Assembly (NCBI GenBank): GCA_031283905.1
Contig: JAITAW010000265.1
Location: 1 to 10,458 of the forward strand
Length of the DNA stretch: 10,458 nucleotides
Direction of reading: 5' to 3'
DNA from: Treponema sp.
GTDB lineage: Bacteria; Spirochaetota; Spirochaetia; Treponematales; Breznakiellaceae
Part shown: one piece after another, positions 1 to 6,664 of the stretch
Position numbering within the stretch: the first letter of the stretch is position 1
Layout of the letters: each line of letters begins with the position of its first letter
The notes under the pieces: generated by a model
Told to the model about the DNA's origin: nothing
What the model saw: only the letters and a program-made list of their open reading frames with translations
Database searches by the model: none
Program-made: the position numbers and the translations under genes

Positions 1-923
1 GCGGCTTTAAGCGCCGCAATATCCTTTTGCCGCTCAATCGACAGCATGGAGGTTGCGGAAGACACATTGACCGCCGCTATGATGACAATAAGCGCCATGA
101 TGAAAAGAAGTATCTGGCGCGTGGATTCATAGGAACTGTACTGCGCAAGTTGCATCTCTTTCCACGTGTACACCCCGTATCCCGCGCCCAAAAGACTGTA
201 GAGGGAACGGACGCAGGAGGAGGCGTTTTTATACGGATCGTTGATTTTAAGCAGAAGGAACGAATTTGAGTTGCTTTCGGCGTTTACAAACAGGCGCTTG
301 CCCGCGTCATACGTTGTTATGCACCACAGGGCGTCTATTTCACGGTATCCGGCGGAAACAACGGCTTTCACCGTGAACGGGGTCATGCGCGGTACGCTTC
401 TGCCGTCGCTGGCGATGCGTACGGTCATAAGGCGCACCGTGTCCCCGGCGTCCGCACCGATGGACTTTGCCAACGCCTCGCCAAGGAACACTTCGTTGTC
501 AGCCTCAAAATGAGCGTCCCCGGAGACGACTTCCAGAAATGCGGCTGTGCCGTCTTCTTCCCAGAATCCGCTTTCTATCGCCCGTATTGAGGCTCCCGCT
601 TTTCCCTTGCCGCCCACCAGCACGCCCATGCCCTGCCATTCTATCCACGCGCCCCGTACATCCTCTTGAGCGGCGACTTCGTCTTTTATCTCTTCAAGAT
701 TTCTGGCGCCGACGAAGTCGTACACCTGCACATGCCCTGTTCCCAGTTCCAGATACCTGTCCGTGATGCCTCGGATCATGCCGTCCGCAACGATGAGGGT
801 AACGATGATAGGCACAAGGCTCACCGCTATTCCGGCGGCGGCGCCGCGCAAATACCGGCCCCCTTCCTTCGCCCGTCCGAGAAGATAGCGGATTGCGATG
901 AAAAAGCCCGCGCCGCCGCTCAT
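1..923 (-). CDS. LolC/LolE-type (FtsX family) ABC transporter permease, 3' end outside window
   Basis: Inner-membrane subunit that would work with the LolD ATPase next to it to extract lipoproteins from the inner membrane for outer-membrane delivery. The frame is open from ATG at 923-921 to the left edge: 307 codons, no stop, so the C-terminal part is missing. Residues ~1-24 are a short basic cytoplasmic lead (IAIRYLLGRAKEGGRYLRG), followed by a first membrane segment (GIAVSLVPIIVTLIVADGMI), then a ~230-residue periplasmic domain of the MacB/LolC type. Just before the edge a second membrane segment (LLFIMALIVIIAAVNVSSAT) leads into SMLSIERQKDIAALKA, the typical FtsX-domain motif. The ATG overlaps the lolD stop as ATGA (920-923), with a GGGAG Shine-Dalgarno at 931-935, 7 nt upstream. 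The pairing with a clear LolD favours LolC/E over MacB. Which of the two it is cannot be decided from this part. Confidence 0.85.
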   Translation of the reverse strand, partial: MSGGAGFFIAIRYLLGRAKEGGRYLRGAAAGIAVSLVPIIVTLIVADGMIRGITDRYLELGTGHVQVYDFVGARNLEEIKDEVAAQEDVRGAWIEWQGMGVLVGGKGKAGASIRAIESGFWEEDGTAAFLEVVSGDAHFEADNEVFLGEALAKSIGADAGDTVRLMTVRIASDGRSVPRMTPFTVKAVVSAGYREIDALWCITTYDAGKRLFVNAESNSNSFLLLKINDPYKNASSCVRSLYSLLGAGYGVYTWKEMQLAQYSSYESTRQILLFIMALIVIIAAVNVSSATSMLSIERQKDIAALKA

Positions 924-1591
924 TGCAGCGCTCCCGCTTCCAGTGTGCAGCGGTATTGGGCGTTGCTTGCGACTTTCTCATCATGCGTTACCACGATGAG
1001 CGTTTTCCCCCGTTTGCGCGAGGTTTCATAGAGCATTTCCGCAACCATGCCGCTGTTGTCGGGATCGAGGTTACCGGTTGGTTCATCCGCAAGGATAATG
1101 GCGGGATCGTTCACGAGAGAACGAGCGACAGCGACCCGTTGCCGCTCACCGCCCGAAAGCTGGGATGGATAATGCCCGATGCGGTCATCGAGCTTCATAT
1201 CCGAGAGCAAAGCCCGCGCTTTTTCAAAGGCGGCTTTTTTTTTCATGCCGAACATGTAGGCGGGAAGCATCACGTTTTCCAAAGCGGTGAAGTCTTTAAG
1301 AAGGTAATGAAACTGGAAAATAAATCCTACTTGACGGCTCCGGTATGCGGACAGTTTTTTTTCGGAGAGTCCCGTAATTTCCACGCCCGCCACCATAACG
1401 GAACCTGAATCGCTTTTATCAAGACCGCCCAGAATATTGAGCAACGTGCTTTTTCCGCTTCCACTCTGACCGGTTATAGCAAGAGACGCGGCGTTTTTCA
1501 AGGAGAAGCTGACGCCGCGCAATATGCGGAGGGTTTCCGCGCCCGATGCGTAATTTTTTACCAGATTTTCTACTTTAACAATATCCTCCAT
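920..1591 (-). CDS. lolD: LolD-type lipoprotein-releasing ABC transporter ATPase
   Basis: Cytoplasmic ATPase that powers lipoprotein release from the inner membrane through the LolC/E-type permease. The 223-residue length is normal for LolD. All ABC motifs are intact: Walker A GQSGSGKST (residues 41-49), Q-loop Gln93, signature LSGGE (145-149) followed by RQRVAVARSL, Walker B IILADE (165-170) with the D-loop PTGNLD, and the switch His203 in VVTHD. The stretch FQFHYLLKDFTALENVMLP (92-110) is characteristic of LolD within the MacB/LolD/FtsE group, where a Q-F-H-x-L-L-x-D-F-T-A-L-E-N pattern is usual. ATG at 1591-1589 lies 6 nt after the stop of the M23-like gene, with a weak AGGGAAG upstream, so translation is probably coupled. 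Its own stop overlaps the permease start. It is the third gene of a four-gene operon. Confidence 0.93.
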   Translation of the reverse strand: MEDIVKVENLVKNYASGAETLRILRGVSFSLKNAASLAITGQSGSGKSTLLNILGGLDKSDSGSVMVAGVEITGLSEKKLSAYRSRQVGFIFQFHYLLKDFTALENVMLPAYMFGMKKKAAFEKARALLSDMKLDDRIGHYPSQLSGGERQRVAVARSLVNDPAIILADEPTGNLDPDNSGMVAEMLYETSRKRGKTLIVVTHDEKVASNAQYRCTLEAGALQ

Positions 1592-1597
1592 GCTTCC

Positions 1598-2470
1598 CTA
1601 CTCTACCGTAAAATGGTACTCCTCCCTTTGGACATTTCCAAAGGCGTCCTGAACAAGGATCTCCAAGTCCGCCTGCCCCCGGATGAAGACGGCCTCCCCC
1701 AATTCGAAGCCGAACGCGCCGGCATACACCTGTTCGACCGGCACAAGCCCGTTCCGGTATATCCACATCTTTCCGTCCCGCGCCGACAATGCCTCCAGCG
1801 CGACCGCCCCGACCTCACGCCCATTCAACGAACACACCATTCTAAACGGCGCGAGCAACGCCTTCTCAGTCTCCGTGTAATCCGCCGCAGCCACAAATAC
1901 GGTTCGCTTCCCCTGAAAGAGTCCTTTCGCCTGCGATGCGTCAACCACTCTGCCCTGCGAGTCCATCAGCGTTACTGACTGTATGACAGGCGCGCGCCTG
2001 TCGTTGCGCCGCCCTTCTATCACTGCGGGATTCACCCACTGCCGTTCCTTCCGGTCGAACAACGAATAGTAAAAACCCTTCTCCTCAGACCATCCGGTCG
2101 TTCCGGCGGCCCCCACCATCACGCCTTTCTCCACAATCGGGGGAAGACGGCTCACTCTCTTTCTCTCAAGCCGTCCGTATATGCTGACCAGCCCGTCCCC
2201 GTGATCTATGGCCGTCCACGCTCCCAGCGGCGAGGGCAGCCGCGATGCGCGATCCGAGGAGCTTCGGCTGAAAAGCGCCTCGCCGGTCTCCACAGCCCGC
2301 ACCACGCCCTCGCCGGCATACACATCGCCTACACGCGGACTGCCTGTTCCAGAATCCGCCCCAAAATTACCGATCAACACCGCATCCGGCGATGGACGAT
2401 CCATCGACCATGCGGCAACAACGCACACCATAGCGATTGCAACAGCCGCCCCTCGCGTCATCATCCTCAT
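1598..2470 (-). CDS. Degenerate M23 (LytM-like) peptidase-domain protein, probably exported and non-catalytic
   Basis: A 290-residue envelope protein. Residues ~8-22 (AAVAIAMVCVVAAW) form a signal peptide or anchor after a basic start. Residues ~47-148 follow the M23/LytM beta-sheet pattern: GDVYAGEGVVRAVETGEAL, then AIDHGDGLVSIYGRL, then VEKGVMVGAAGTTGW, then FYYSLFDRKERQWVNP. In active M23 enzymes the matching places carry an H-x(3)-D zinc motif, Y-x-H and H-L-H-F-E. Here no HxxxD is visible, Y-x-H reads Y98-G-R100, and HLHFE reads Y135-S-L-F-D139. Only His90 is kept. I infer loss of zinc and catalysis, as in EnvC/NlpD-like regulators, though no partner is known. Residues ~155-290 are an unrecognised beta-rich C-terminal domain. 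The start is fixed by AGGAGG at 2479-2484, 8 nt upstream, which overlaps the stop of the upstream gene. The gene is co-transcribed with lolD. Confidence 0.72.
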   Translation of the reverse strand: MRMMTRGAAVAIAMVCVVAAWSMDRPSPDAVLIGNFGADSGTGSPRVGDVYAGEGVVRAVETGEALFSRSSSDRASRLPSPLGAWTAIDHGDGLVSIYGRLERKRVSRLPPIVEKGVMVGAAGTTGWSEEKGFYYSLFDRKERQWVNPAVIEGRRNDRRAPVIQSVTLMDSQGRVVDASQAKGLFQGKRTVFVAAADYTETEKALLAPFRMVCSLNGREVGAVALEALSARDGKMWIYRNGLVPVEQVYAGAFGFELGEAVFIRGQADLEILVQDAFGNVQREEYHFTVE

Positions 2471-2478
2471 CCTCTCCG

Positions 2479-2484
2479 CCTCCT
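2479..2484 (-). promoter_or_regulatory. Shine-Dalgarno AGGAGG lying over the upstream stop codon
   Basis: On the minus strand TAGGAGG puts the TAG stop of the propeller gene (2485-2483) inside a perfect ribosome-binding site, 8 nt before the ATG at 2470. This fixes the start of the M23-like gene and implies that terminating ribosomes reinitiate, so the two products are made together. Confidence 0.8.
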
Positions 2485-3619
2485 ACCGCTTGACTATCTC
2501 AAATGAGGCGAGTTTCGCCCCGCCTCCTACATACAAATACTCTCTGTCCCTTCCCAAAAAGACAGCATCGCTGTCAAACGGGGCAGCGAACATCAACGTT
2601 GACGGAAACTTCACTGCCGCCAGCCGCCTCCGCTCGCCTTCCTCCGCGAGCAGAAGGAACAGCAACCCTCCGTTGCCGGATCCGTCAACCGCGACCACCT
2701 CGCCGTCCAACGCCAACGTCAGGCTTTTATGGCTCGACAACTCGTAGATGCCAAGCCCTCCTTCACGCTCAAAGACCACGCGGCTCTCTCCATCAACGAA
2801 CGCGACCCTCACAGGACGTCTGAACCCTGCCCCCAGAAACTCGTGGCGCGTTACTCGATACTCACCCACGCCGTCTTCCCGAAGCCGCTCCATGAGCAGA
2901 AATCGCTGTTCATCCACTCCCGATACAATCGCGATTTTGGACCCGTCCTCAGAAAAAGCGCATCCCGCTATCACCGACAGTCGCGATCCTCCGGGCTCAA
3001 AGAAAAACACCCGCTTGCCGGAGCCGTCGAGAACCTCCACCACGCCGTCCAGGGAGCCGGCCAGCAGAAGCCCGCCGGCGGCGTCCACGCAGGTGACCAC
3101 AGCCCCAAAGTCGTACGTCCACGCGACCTTTCCACCCTCGTCAAGCGCGGAGATCGAATTCTGCTCGCTGTTTATCAAAAACATCCTCTTATCCAGCAAG
3201 AATGGATATCCACGCAATCCGTCTTCCATCTCTAGCGTCATAACCGGCGCGTTCAGTGGATCCTTCACTTCTACCTTGCCGGGGATCGCGCCATACTCCG
3301 CCCAATAATCCTGGGACAATGACACGTCTCCGCTCTTCGTCCGGTTCACCGTGAAGACGCCATCCCTGTCCACATACCCGAAGCGCTCCCCAAGCTCAAA
3401 CGCCAACAGCGGACTCCCTCCCGTATACGCATTGGGCGCTACCGGATGCATCGTGGCCAGCGAGTGAATCCACCGGAACGCGAGTACCGTCTCTTCGGGA
3501 ATCGGACGCGCCGCGCCAAAAACATAAAAAAACATGATCACAAAGCCGCCCGCGATGAGGATCGGCTTCTTTCTCGAGCCGCTGAGCCAATTTTTCAACT
3601 CTTTCCTACTATTATACAT
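2483..3619 (-). CDS. Membrane-anchored beta-propeller-like (PQQ/WD-like) protein of unknown function
   Basis: A 378-residue protein, not assignable to a named family. A basic N-terminus (SRKK) precedes one membrane segment (~19-36, PILIAGGFVIMFFYVFGA) that reads as a signal anchor without a cleavage site, so the rest should be periplasmic. Residues ~70-375 show repeated short beta-strand units: GYVDRDGVFTVN, FLINSEQNSISALDEGGKVA, LLLAGSLDGVVEVLDGSGK, CAFSEDGSKIAIVSG, VVFEREGGLGIYELSS, YLYVGGGAKLASFEI. The pattern G-S/x-x-D-G-x-V-x-x-L-D is usual in PQQ-like and WD40-like propellers. Such domains are generally binding scaffolds (compare BamB). It is the first gene of the operon with the pseudo-M23 protein and LolD. 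The start is uncertain: ATG 3619-3617 has no Shine-Dalgarno and sits almost on the predicted transcription start, while TTG at 3598-3596 (codon 8) has AGGA 5 nt upstream. Confidence 0.75.
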   Translation of the reverse strand: MYNSRKELKNWLSGSRKKPILIAGGFVIMFFYVFGAARPIPEETVLAFRWIHSLATMHPVAPNAYTGGSPLLAFELGERFGYVDRDGVFTVNRTKSGDVSLSQDYWAEYGAIPGKVEVKDPLNAPVMTLEMEDGLRGYPFLLDKRMFLINSEQNSISALDEGGKVAWTYDFGAVVTCVDAAGGLLLAGSLDGVVEVLDGSGKRVFFFEPGGSRLSVIAGCAFSEDGSKIAIVSGVDEQRFLLMERLREDGVGEYRVTRHEFLGAGFRRPVRVAFVDGESRVVFEREGGLGIYELSSHKSLTLALDGEVVAVDGSGNGGLLFLLLAEEGERRRLAAVKFPSTLMFAAPFDSDAVFLGRDREYLYVGGGAKLASFEIVKR

Positions 3620-3626
3620 GGGTGAA

Positions 3627-3656
3627 AGTATAGCGTAAAAAAAAGACGCTTGTCAA
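3627..3656 (-). promoter_or_regulatory. Sigma70-type promoter of the propeller/M23-like/lol operon
   Basis: On the minus strand a perfect -35 TTGACA (3651-3656) is followed by an 18-nt spacer containing eight consecutive T, then -10 TATACT (3627-3632). Transcription would start within a few nt of the ATG at 3619, giving almost no 5' leader. No other good promoter is visible before the left edge, so all four genes are probably read from here. Confidence 0.75.
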
Positions 3657-3770
3657 CAACGCGGGTACCAAAGAATCCTGTCTTTTGGAACCGGGCGCGT
3701 CAAGTTCGTCCAAACGAAACGCAAGGGCGCGGCAATGGGAGCGCGGAAGGCGTCCGAATATTCCTTTTGC

Positions 3771-3799
3771 TTGAACCGGTTGGAAAAAGGTGATACAAT
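3771..3799 (+). promoter_or_regulatory. Sigma70-type promoter of the broken glycosylase gene
   Basis: TTGAAC (3771-3776), 17-nt spacer, TACAAT (3794-3799). It points at the ATG at 3834 and would leave a leader of about 28 nt. It is divergent from the operon promoter at 3627-3656, so the two operons once shared a divergent control region. The promoter looks intact although its gene is truncated. Confidence 0.55.
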
Positions 3800-3833
3800 A
3801 CCCTTGGTTTGTTGATGATCAATAATAGAGGCC

Positions 3834-3998
3834 ATGCGAAAGATAGTTGTCGATTCAAACTCAGAATCAATAAAACACCTCACGAAGAATGACGATAAAT
3901 TTATGATGTTATACCAGCTGATAGGCGAAATATCTTATCACTTGGACGACAATCCATTCTTTCCTATGTTTATATGTCAGGGAAAAATGAGTAATTCC
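3834..3998 (+). pseudogene. 5' fragment of a DNA-3-methyladenine glycosylase (HhH-GPD superfamily)-like gene
   Basis: The first ~54 codons resemble the N-terminus of HhH-GPD base-excision glycosylases of the AlkA-like group. SIKHLTKNDDKFMMLYQLIG, then EISYHLDDNPFFPMFICQGK followed by MSN, matches the usual order: a L-x-x-x-D helix, I-G-x-I, a P-F pair, then the I-x-G-Q-x-x-S-N helix. These enzymes remove alkylated bases from DNA and normally exceed 200 residues. Here the similarity stops where the inverted repeat at 3980-4010 begins. The frame stays open to 4115, but those last ~38 codons run antisense to a transposase remnant and look unrelated. The HhH motif and catalytic Asp are absent and I did not find the rest downstream. 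A promoter precedes it; the ribosome site (AGAGG at 3827-3831) is poorly spaced. Recognition rests on pattern memory of a short stretch, so it is tentative. Confidence 0.45.
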
Positions 3999-4010
3999 CC
4001 CATTTTTCCC
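3980..4010. repeat. 10-bp perfect inverted repeat at the break in the glycosylase fragment
   Basis: GGGAAAAATG (3980-3989) and CATTTTTCCC (4001-4010) are exact complements around an 11-nt centre. The repeat sits where glycosylase similarity is lost and ~30 bp beyond the stop of the transposase remnant on the other strand. It could be an element end, or a hairpin that stops transcription arriving from either side. Confidence 0.6.
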
Positions 4011-4040
4011 CGGACAACTCCCGCCCCTGTTACGCGCTCA

Positions 4041-4178
4041 TTACCATCCTTCTTTTATCCCTCTCAGGCTCCGCCTCATAATGCCGCTCCTCATATTCAT
4101 TACCGTATACATTAATTCCCCAAGCTTCCGCGCTATCGCCACTATCGCCTTCTTCTTCCCCTTACCTACTGCGCATAG
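4041..4178 (-). pseudogene. C-terminal remnant of an IS110/IS116/IS902-type transposase
   Basis: A 45-codon open stretch bounded upstream by in-frame stops (4181-4179, 4193-4191, 4199-4197) and ending in TAA at 4043-4041. It begins LCAVGKGKKKAIVAIARKLG and continues ELMYTVM. The G-K-K-K-A-I-V-A-x-A-R-K-L run followed by a hydrophobic helix is the typical C-terminal tail of IS110-family (DEDD) transposases. Nothing upstream on the same strand restores the catalytic DEDD part or the Ser-containing domain, so this is a dead scrap. It lies antisense to the open tail of the glycosylase fragment, as expected if the element once inserted into that gene in reverse orientation. Assignment is from a short motif only. 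Confidence 0.5.
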
Positions 4179-4742
4179 TTATTCATAAAATCATATTCAG
4201 CCTCTTTTCCCGTTTTTTACATTTGCTTAAATTGCGATTTGATAATTGGACTTGTTTTTATTTTCTTTTCAAGAGATAATTTTGTAGTATCTATACCCAG
4301 CGGTGAGGATATTTCGATTATAGACATTTTTACAATATTCACATAGTCGGATACATTTAAATTCCCGAATTAAAGAAGATAAAATAATGGAGAAATATAT
4401 AAAACCTTTAAAACATGCGTTAAAGAAAAGCGGGAAGCGGCACGGGTTCGGAGTGATCAAAATCGGCAAGACCATGTATGATGAAACGGACTGGCGGCGA
4501 TAAAAATGACACAGGGTAAACCGGAATGTCTCCTGATATGCCTCAATAGTAATCGTGGCAATGCGCAATGGTGAATATATGACGCCGAAAATATTTCCCA
4601 TACGGTTTGCCGTGACCGCGCGGTGTCGTCCGTGTGCGGGAAGGCTTATATCGGGGAGACATAAACCGGCGTGTTCATAACGTAAAGTACCGCAACGTCC
4701 TGACAATAGATCCTAAAATCTGATATGCCGGAACGGTTCTTA

Positions 4743-4766
4743 ATGGGCTTCTGCATGGGCTTCTGC
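4743..4766. repeat. Tandem 12-bp duplication
   Basis: ATGGGCTTCTGC occurs twice, exactly and head to tail (4743-4754, 4755-4766). The unit length keeps a reading frame. It lies in the decayed region and is probably a slippage duplication. Confidence 0.7.
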
Positions 4767-4862
4767 GCAACAGGCTGGCCGCACGCGGCGCATTGATGAC
4801 ATTTTGATATTCTGCAAAGTGTAATATTGTATACGTTTTGAGACAACCCCTCATAGGTTGCG

Positions 4863-4994
4863 GGGTGTGCTCACACTAAAGTTAAAGACACTAATGCCGC
4901 CGATAATGAAAGTTGTCCCTTTGGGATTGAGCGGTTTAAGTCGCGGTCAAAACATCTGTATTTGTATCACTTTGTGCAGTGTGTGGACACACCC
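4863..4994. repeat. Short segment with imperfect terminal inverted repeats, MITE-like or IS remnant
   Basis: The left end reads GGGTGTGCTCACACTAAAG (from 4863). The complement of the right end reads GGGTGTGTCCACACACTG (from 4994 inward). Both share GGGTGTG and CACACT with a 2-4 nt difference between them, and each end is also nearly palindromic (GTGTGCTCACAC at 4865-4876, GTGTGTGGACACAC at 4979-4992). The G-G-G-T-G-T-G-T-C-C-A start recalls ends of IS256-like elements. No target-site duplication is visible and no transposase is encoded, so an ageing non-autonomous element or a deleted IS are both possible. Confidence 0.4.
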
Positions 4995-5047
4995 TAGATA
5001 TCTTTGTGTCTCTGTTGCCTTTTCTCTACGCGGCTACGACCGTTTTT

Positions 5048-6664
5048 TCACGATGGGAGCTTCCTCGCTCTTTTCATAATCAGTCCAAGTATTATAAACA
5101 CAACCACGCCGACCATGCACACAAAGGGCAGGAAATCACCGTATTGTACATAGAACGAGGTTTCGCGCATAACCGGCACATCAACTACAAGCTGGGTTTC
5201 GGTGAACGGCTCCGCCATTACGAGGATCGTGCCGTTGGGGTCTATGGCACAGGTTTGACCGGACGCGGTGGCGCGTACCATGGAGCGGCGGGTTTCCACG
5301 GCGCGGAAGATCGCCGTGCTGAGGTGTTGCATTTGTGCGGATAGGCTTTTCGACCATGCATCGTTTGTGATATTCACAATGAGTTCCGCGCCGTTTTCCA
5401 CAAAATTACGGGAAAGATAGCCGAATGTGTCTTCAAAACAGATAGGCGTTGAAAATTTAAGCCCATTTGTTTCAAAAACCGTCCGTTCGGTTCCCTTCTC
5501 CCAAAAATGGGTGTCCGCCTCTTTCAACAGCTTGTAAAAGAAAGGAAGTTGTTTTTGATATGGAAAATACTCGGTAAAAGGCACAAGGTGGTTTTTTCGA
5601 TACTGCTGTACTATGGCGCCCTTTTCAAAAAGAAGCGCCGCATTGTAATCCACGCGGTATTTCTCGTTCGCATTTGGATTTTTATCAGGTTCCCGTCGCC
5701 CATCGTCGTTGCCGATTATAAAAGGCACGGTTTGCCTCGCAAGATAGTCAAGCAGATCTTTCACCAAAAGCCATGAGGCTTCATCATCGCGGTAGGTTTG
5801 GTGCCAGAAGATGCGCGGTACGAACGCGGTTTCGGACCACACCACCAGATCCGGTTTTTCACGCAACGCCTCATCGGAAAGCCGGGTGAGCTTTTCAAAA
5901 TTCCTGCGGTACTCAACAATGTCGCCAAGCCACGGATCCGTGTTGTGCTGGATGAGGGCTATGCGAGCGGTTTTTTCCGCAACATAGTCTTTCCGTGCGG
6001 CAAAACCGTATACAAACGCCGCAGCCAAACAGAGCGCCCATACGCACAGAGGAATGAGATCAGGCTTAAACCGCGCCTTTTTGTACAGAGTCGCATCTTT
6101 TGCCGACCGCGCCGCTGGCGGCGCCAAAGCCGAGGCGAGCCATGCCGAAGGAAACACTACGAGCGCGGACACGCCCCACACGCCAAAAATATCCGCGATC
6201 TGTATAATAGGAAGAATTTGCCATTGGGAATAGCCAGTGATACCGTAGGCGTAGCCAAGAAAACCTCGTGTACGGAGGTATTCAAAACAAAGCCACAACA
6301 GCCATTGGAGTATGTAGCCGCGCTTTGGAAACAGCATCACCGCCGTTTTTAGAAGAAAAAAAAGAATCGCCAGATAAACAAGGTAAATGACGCAGGCAAT
6401 AACACCGGCTAGGGGGTGGAACGCGCTCAACCAGTAGTTGAAAAGTCCGTACTCCGCATATCCGTACACGGCTCCCCACAAAACGGATCCACCAACCGTT
6501 GCTCTGGAAATGAGCCAAAAAACCGGAACGTAGGCTATCCATGCAAGAAAAGGCGCTCCATTCTCAAAAAATGGATTAGGAAAAGCGCCCGCAAACAACG
6601 CTACGCCTAATACGAGCGCCGCCAAGTTGGTAAGGAACAAACCTTTTCCCGCGTGAATATTCAT
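5048..6664 (-). CDS. lnt: Apolipoprotein N-acyltransferase
   Basis: Integral inner-membrane enzyme that transfers an acyl chain from a phospholipid to the amino group of the S-diacylglyceryl cysteine, the last step before Lol-dependent sorting. The protein has 538 residues, typical for Lnt. Residues ~8-225 hold several membrane segments (for example LAALVLGVALFAGAFP at 14-29, CVIYLVYLAILFFLL at 91-105, PLCVWALCLAAAFVYGFA at 205-222). The nitrilase-like catalytic domain follows (~233-500). Its expected Glu-Lys-Cys triad is intact: Glu278 in VVWSETA, Lys357 in YRKNHLVPFTEYFP, Cys409 in STPICFED. Glu365 and Glu411 match the conserved auxiliary glutamates. A final membrane segment (FLPFVCMVGVVVFIILGLIM, 511-530) and a basic tail close it. 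The start ATG (6664-6662) overlaps the HU stop as ATGA, so it is translationally coupled and last in the operon. No strong terminator is visible after the stop. Confidence 0.95.
   Translation of the reverse strand: MNIHAGKGLFLTNLAALVLGVALFAGAFPNPFFENGAPFLAWIAYVPVFWLISRATVGGSVLWGAVYGYAEYGLFNYWLSAFHPLAGVIACVIYLVYLAILFFLLKTAVMLFPKRGYILQWLLWLCFEYLRTRGFLGYAYGITGYSQWQILPIIQIADIFGVWGVSALVVFPSAWLASALAPPAARSAKDATLYKKARFKPDLIPLCVWALCLAAAFVYGFAARKDYVAEKTARIALIQHNTDPWLGDIVEYRRNFEKLTRLSDEALREKPDLVVWSETAFVPRIFWHQTYRDDEASWLLVKDLLDYLARQTVPFIIGNDDGRREPDKNPNANEKYRVDYNAALLFEKGAIVQQYRKNHLVPFTEYFPYQKQLPFFYKLLKEADTHFWEKGTERTVFETNGLKFSTPICFEDTFGYLSRNFVENGAELIVNITNDAWSKSLSAQMQHLSTAIFRAVETRRSMVRATASGQTCAIDPNGTILVMAEPFTETQLVVDVPVMRETSFYVQYGDFLPFVCMVGVVVFIILGLIMKRARKLPS

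Larger units (their letters stand above)
4179..5047. other. Gene-poor, AT-rich decayed region without a convincing gene
   Basis: I find no gene I can support here. Positions 4201-4380 contain 53 G/C in 180 bases (29%) by hand count, against 39 of 60 at 841-900 inside a real gene. A plus-strand frame 4387-4503 encodes a basic 38-residue peptide (it begins MEKYIKPLKHALKKSGKRHG) without a good ribosome site. A minus-strand frame up to the TAA at 4214-4212 ends KKIKTSPIIKSQFKQM and reads like a protein C-terminus but has no recognisable family. A minus-strand frame at 4646-4846 contains CHQCAACGQP, a possible broken zinc knuckle. Several overlapping open frames on both strands, none with codon bias, fit relics of transferred DNA. 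The last ~190 bp hold the inverted-end segment listed separately. Confidence 0.6.

Noticed and set aside
923..1408. 161-codon plus-strand open frame
   Set aside because: It is exactly antisense to lolD, whose motifs are unambiguous; no ribosome site or family pattern.
2208..2747. 179-codon plus-strand open frame rich in Ser, Pro and Ala
   Set aside because: Antisense to the M23-like and propeller genes; the composition is that of a shadow frame in GC-rich coding DNA.
4269..4706. 145-codon minus-strand open frame in the gene-poor region
   Set aside because: No family pattern or ribosome site. Overlapping frames on both strands are equally open, as expected of AT-rich decayed DNA.
4646..4846. 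Minus-strand frame with CHQCAACGQP, considered as an IS66- or IS1-type zinc motif
   Set aside because: The spacing and following residues do not match those families well enough, and the frame contains a slippage duplication. Only noted in the region description.
5030..5050. CGG-CTACGA-CCG-TTTTTT read as a plus-strand terminator at the end of lnt
   Set aside because: The stem is 3 bp and no plus-strand gene precedes it.
5798..6352. 184-codon plus-strand open frame
   Set aside because: Antisense to lnt, rich in Arg, no recognisable domain, no ribosome site.
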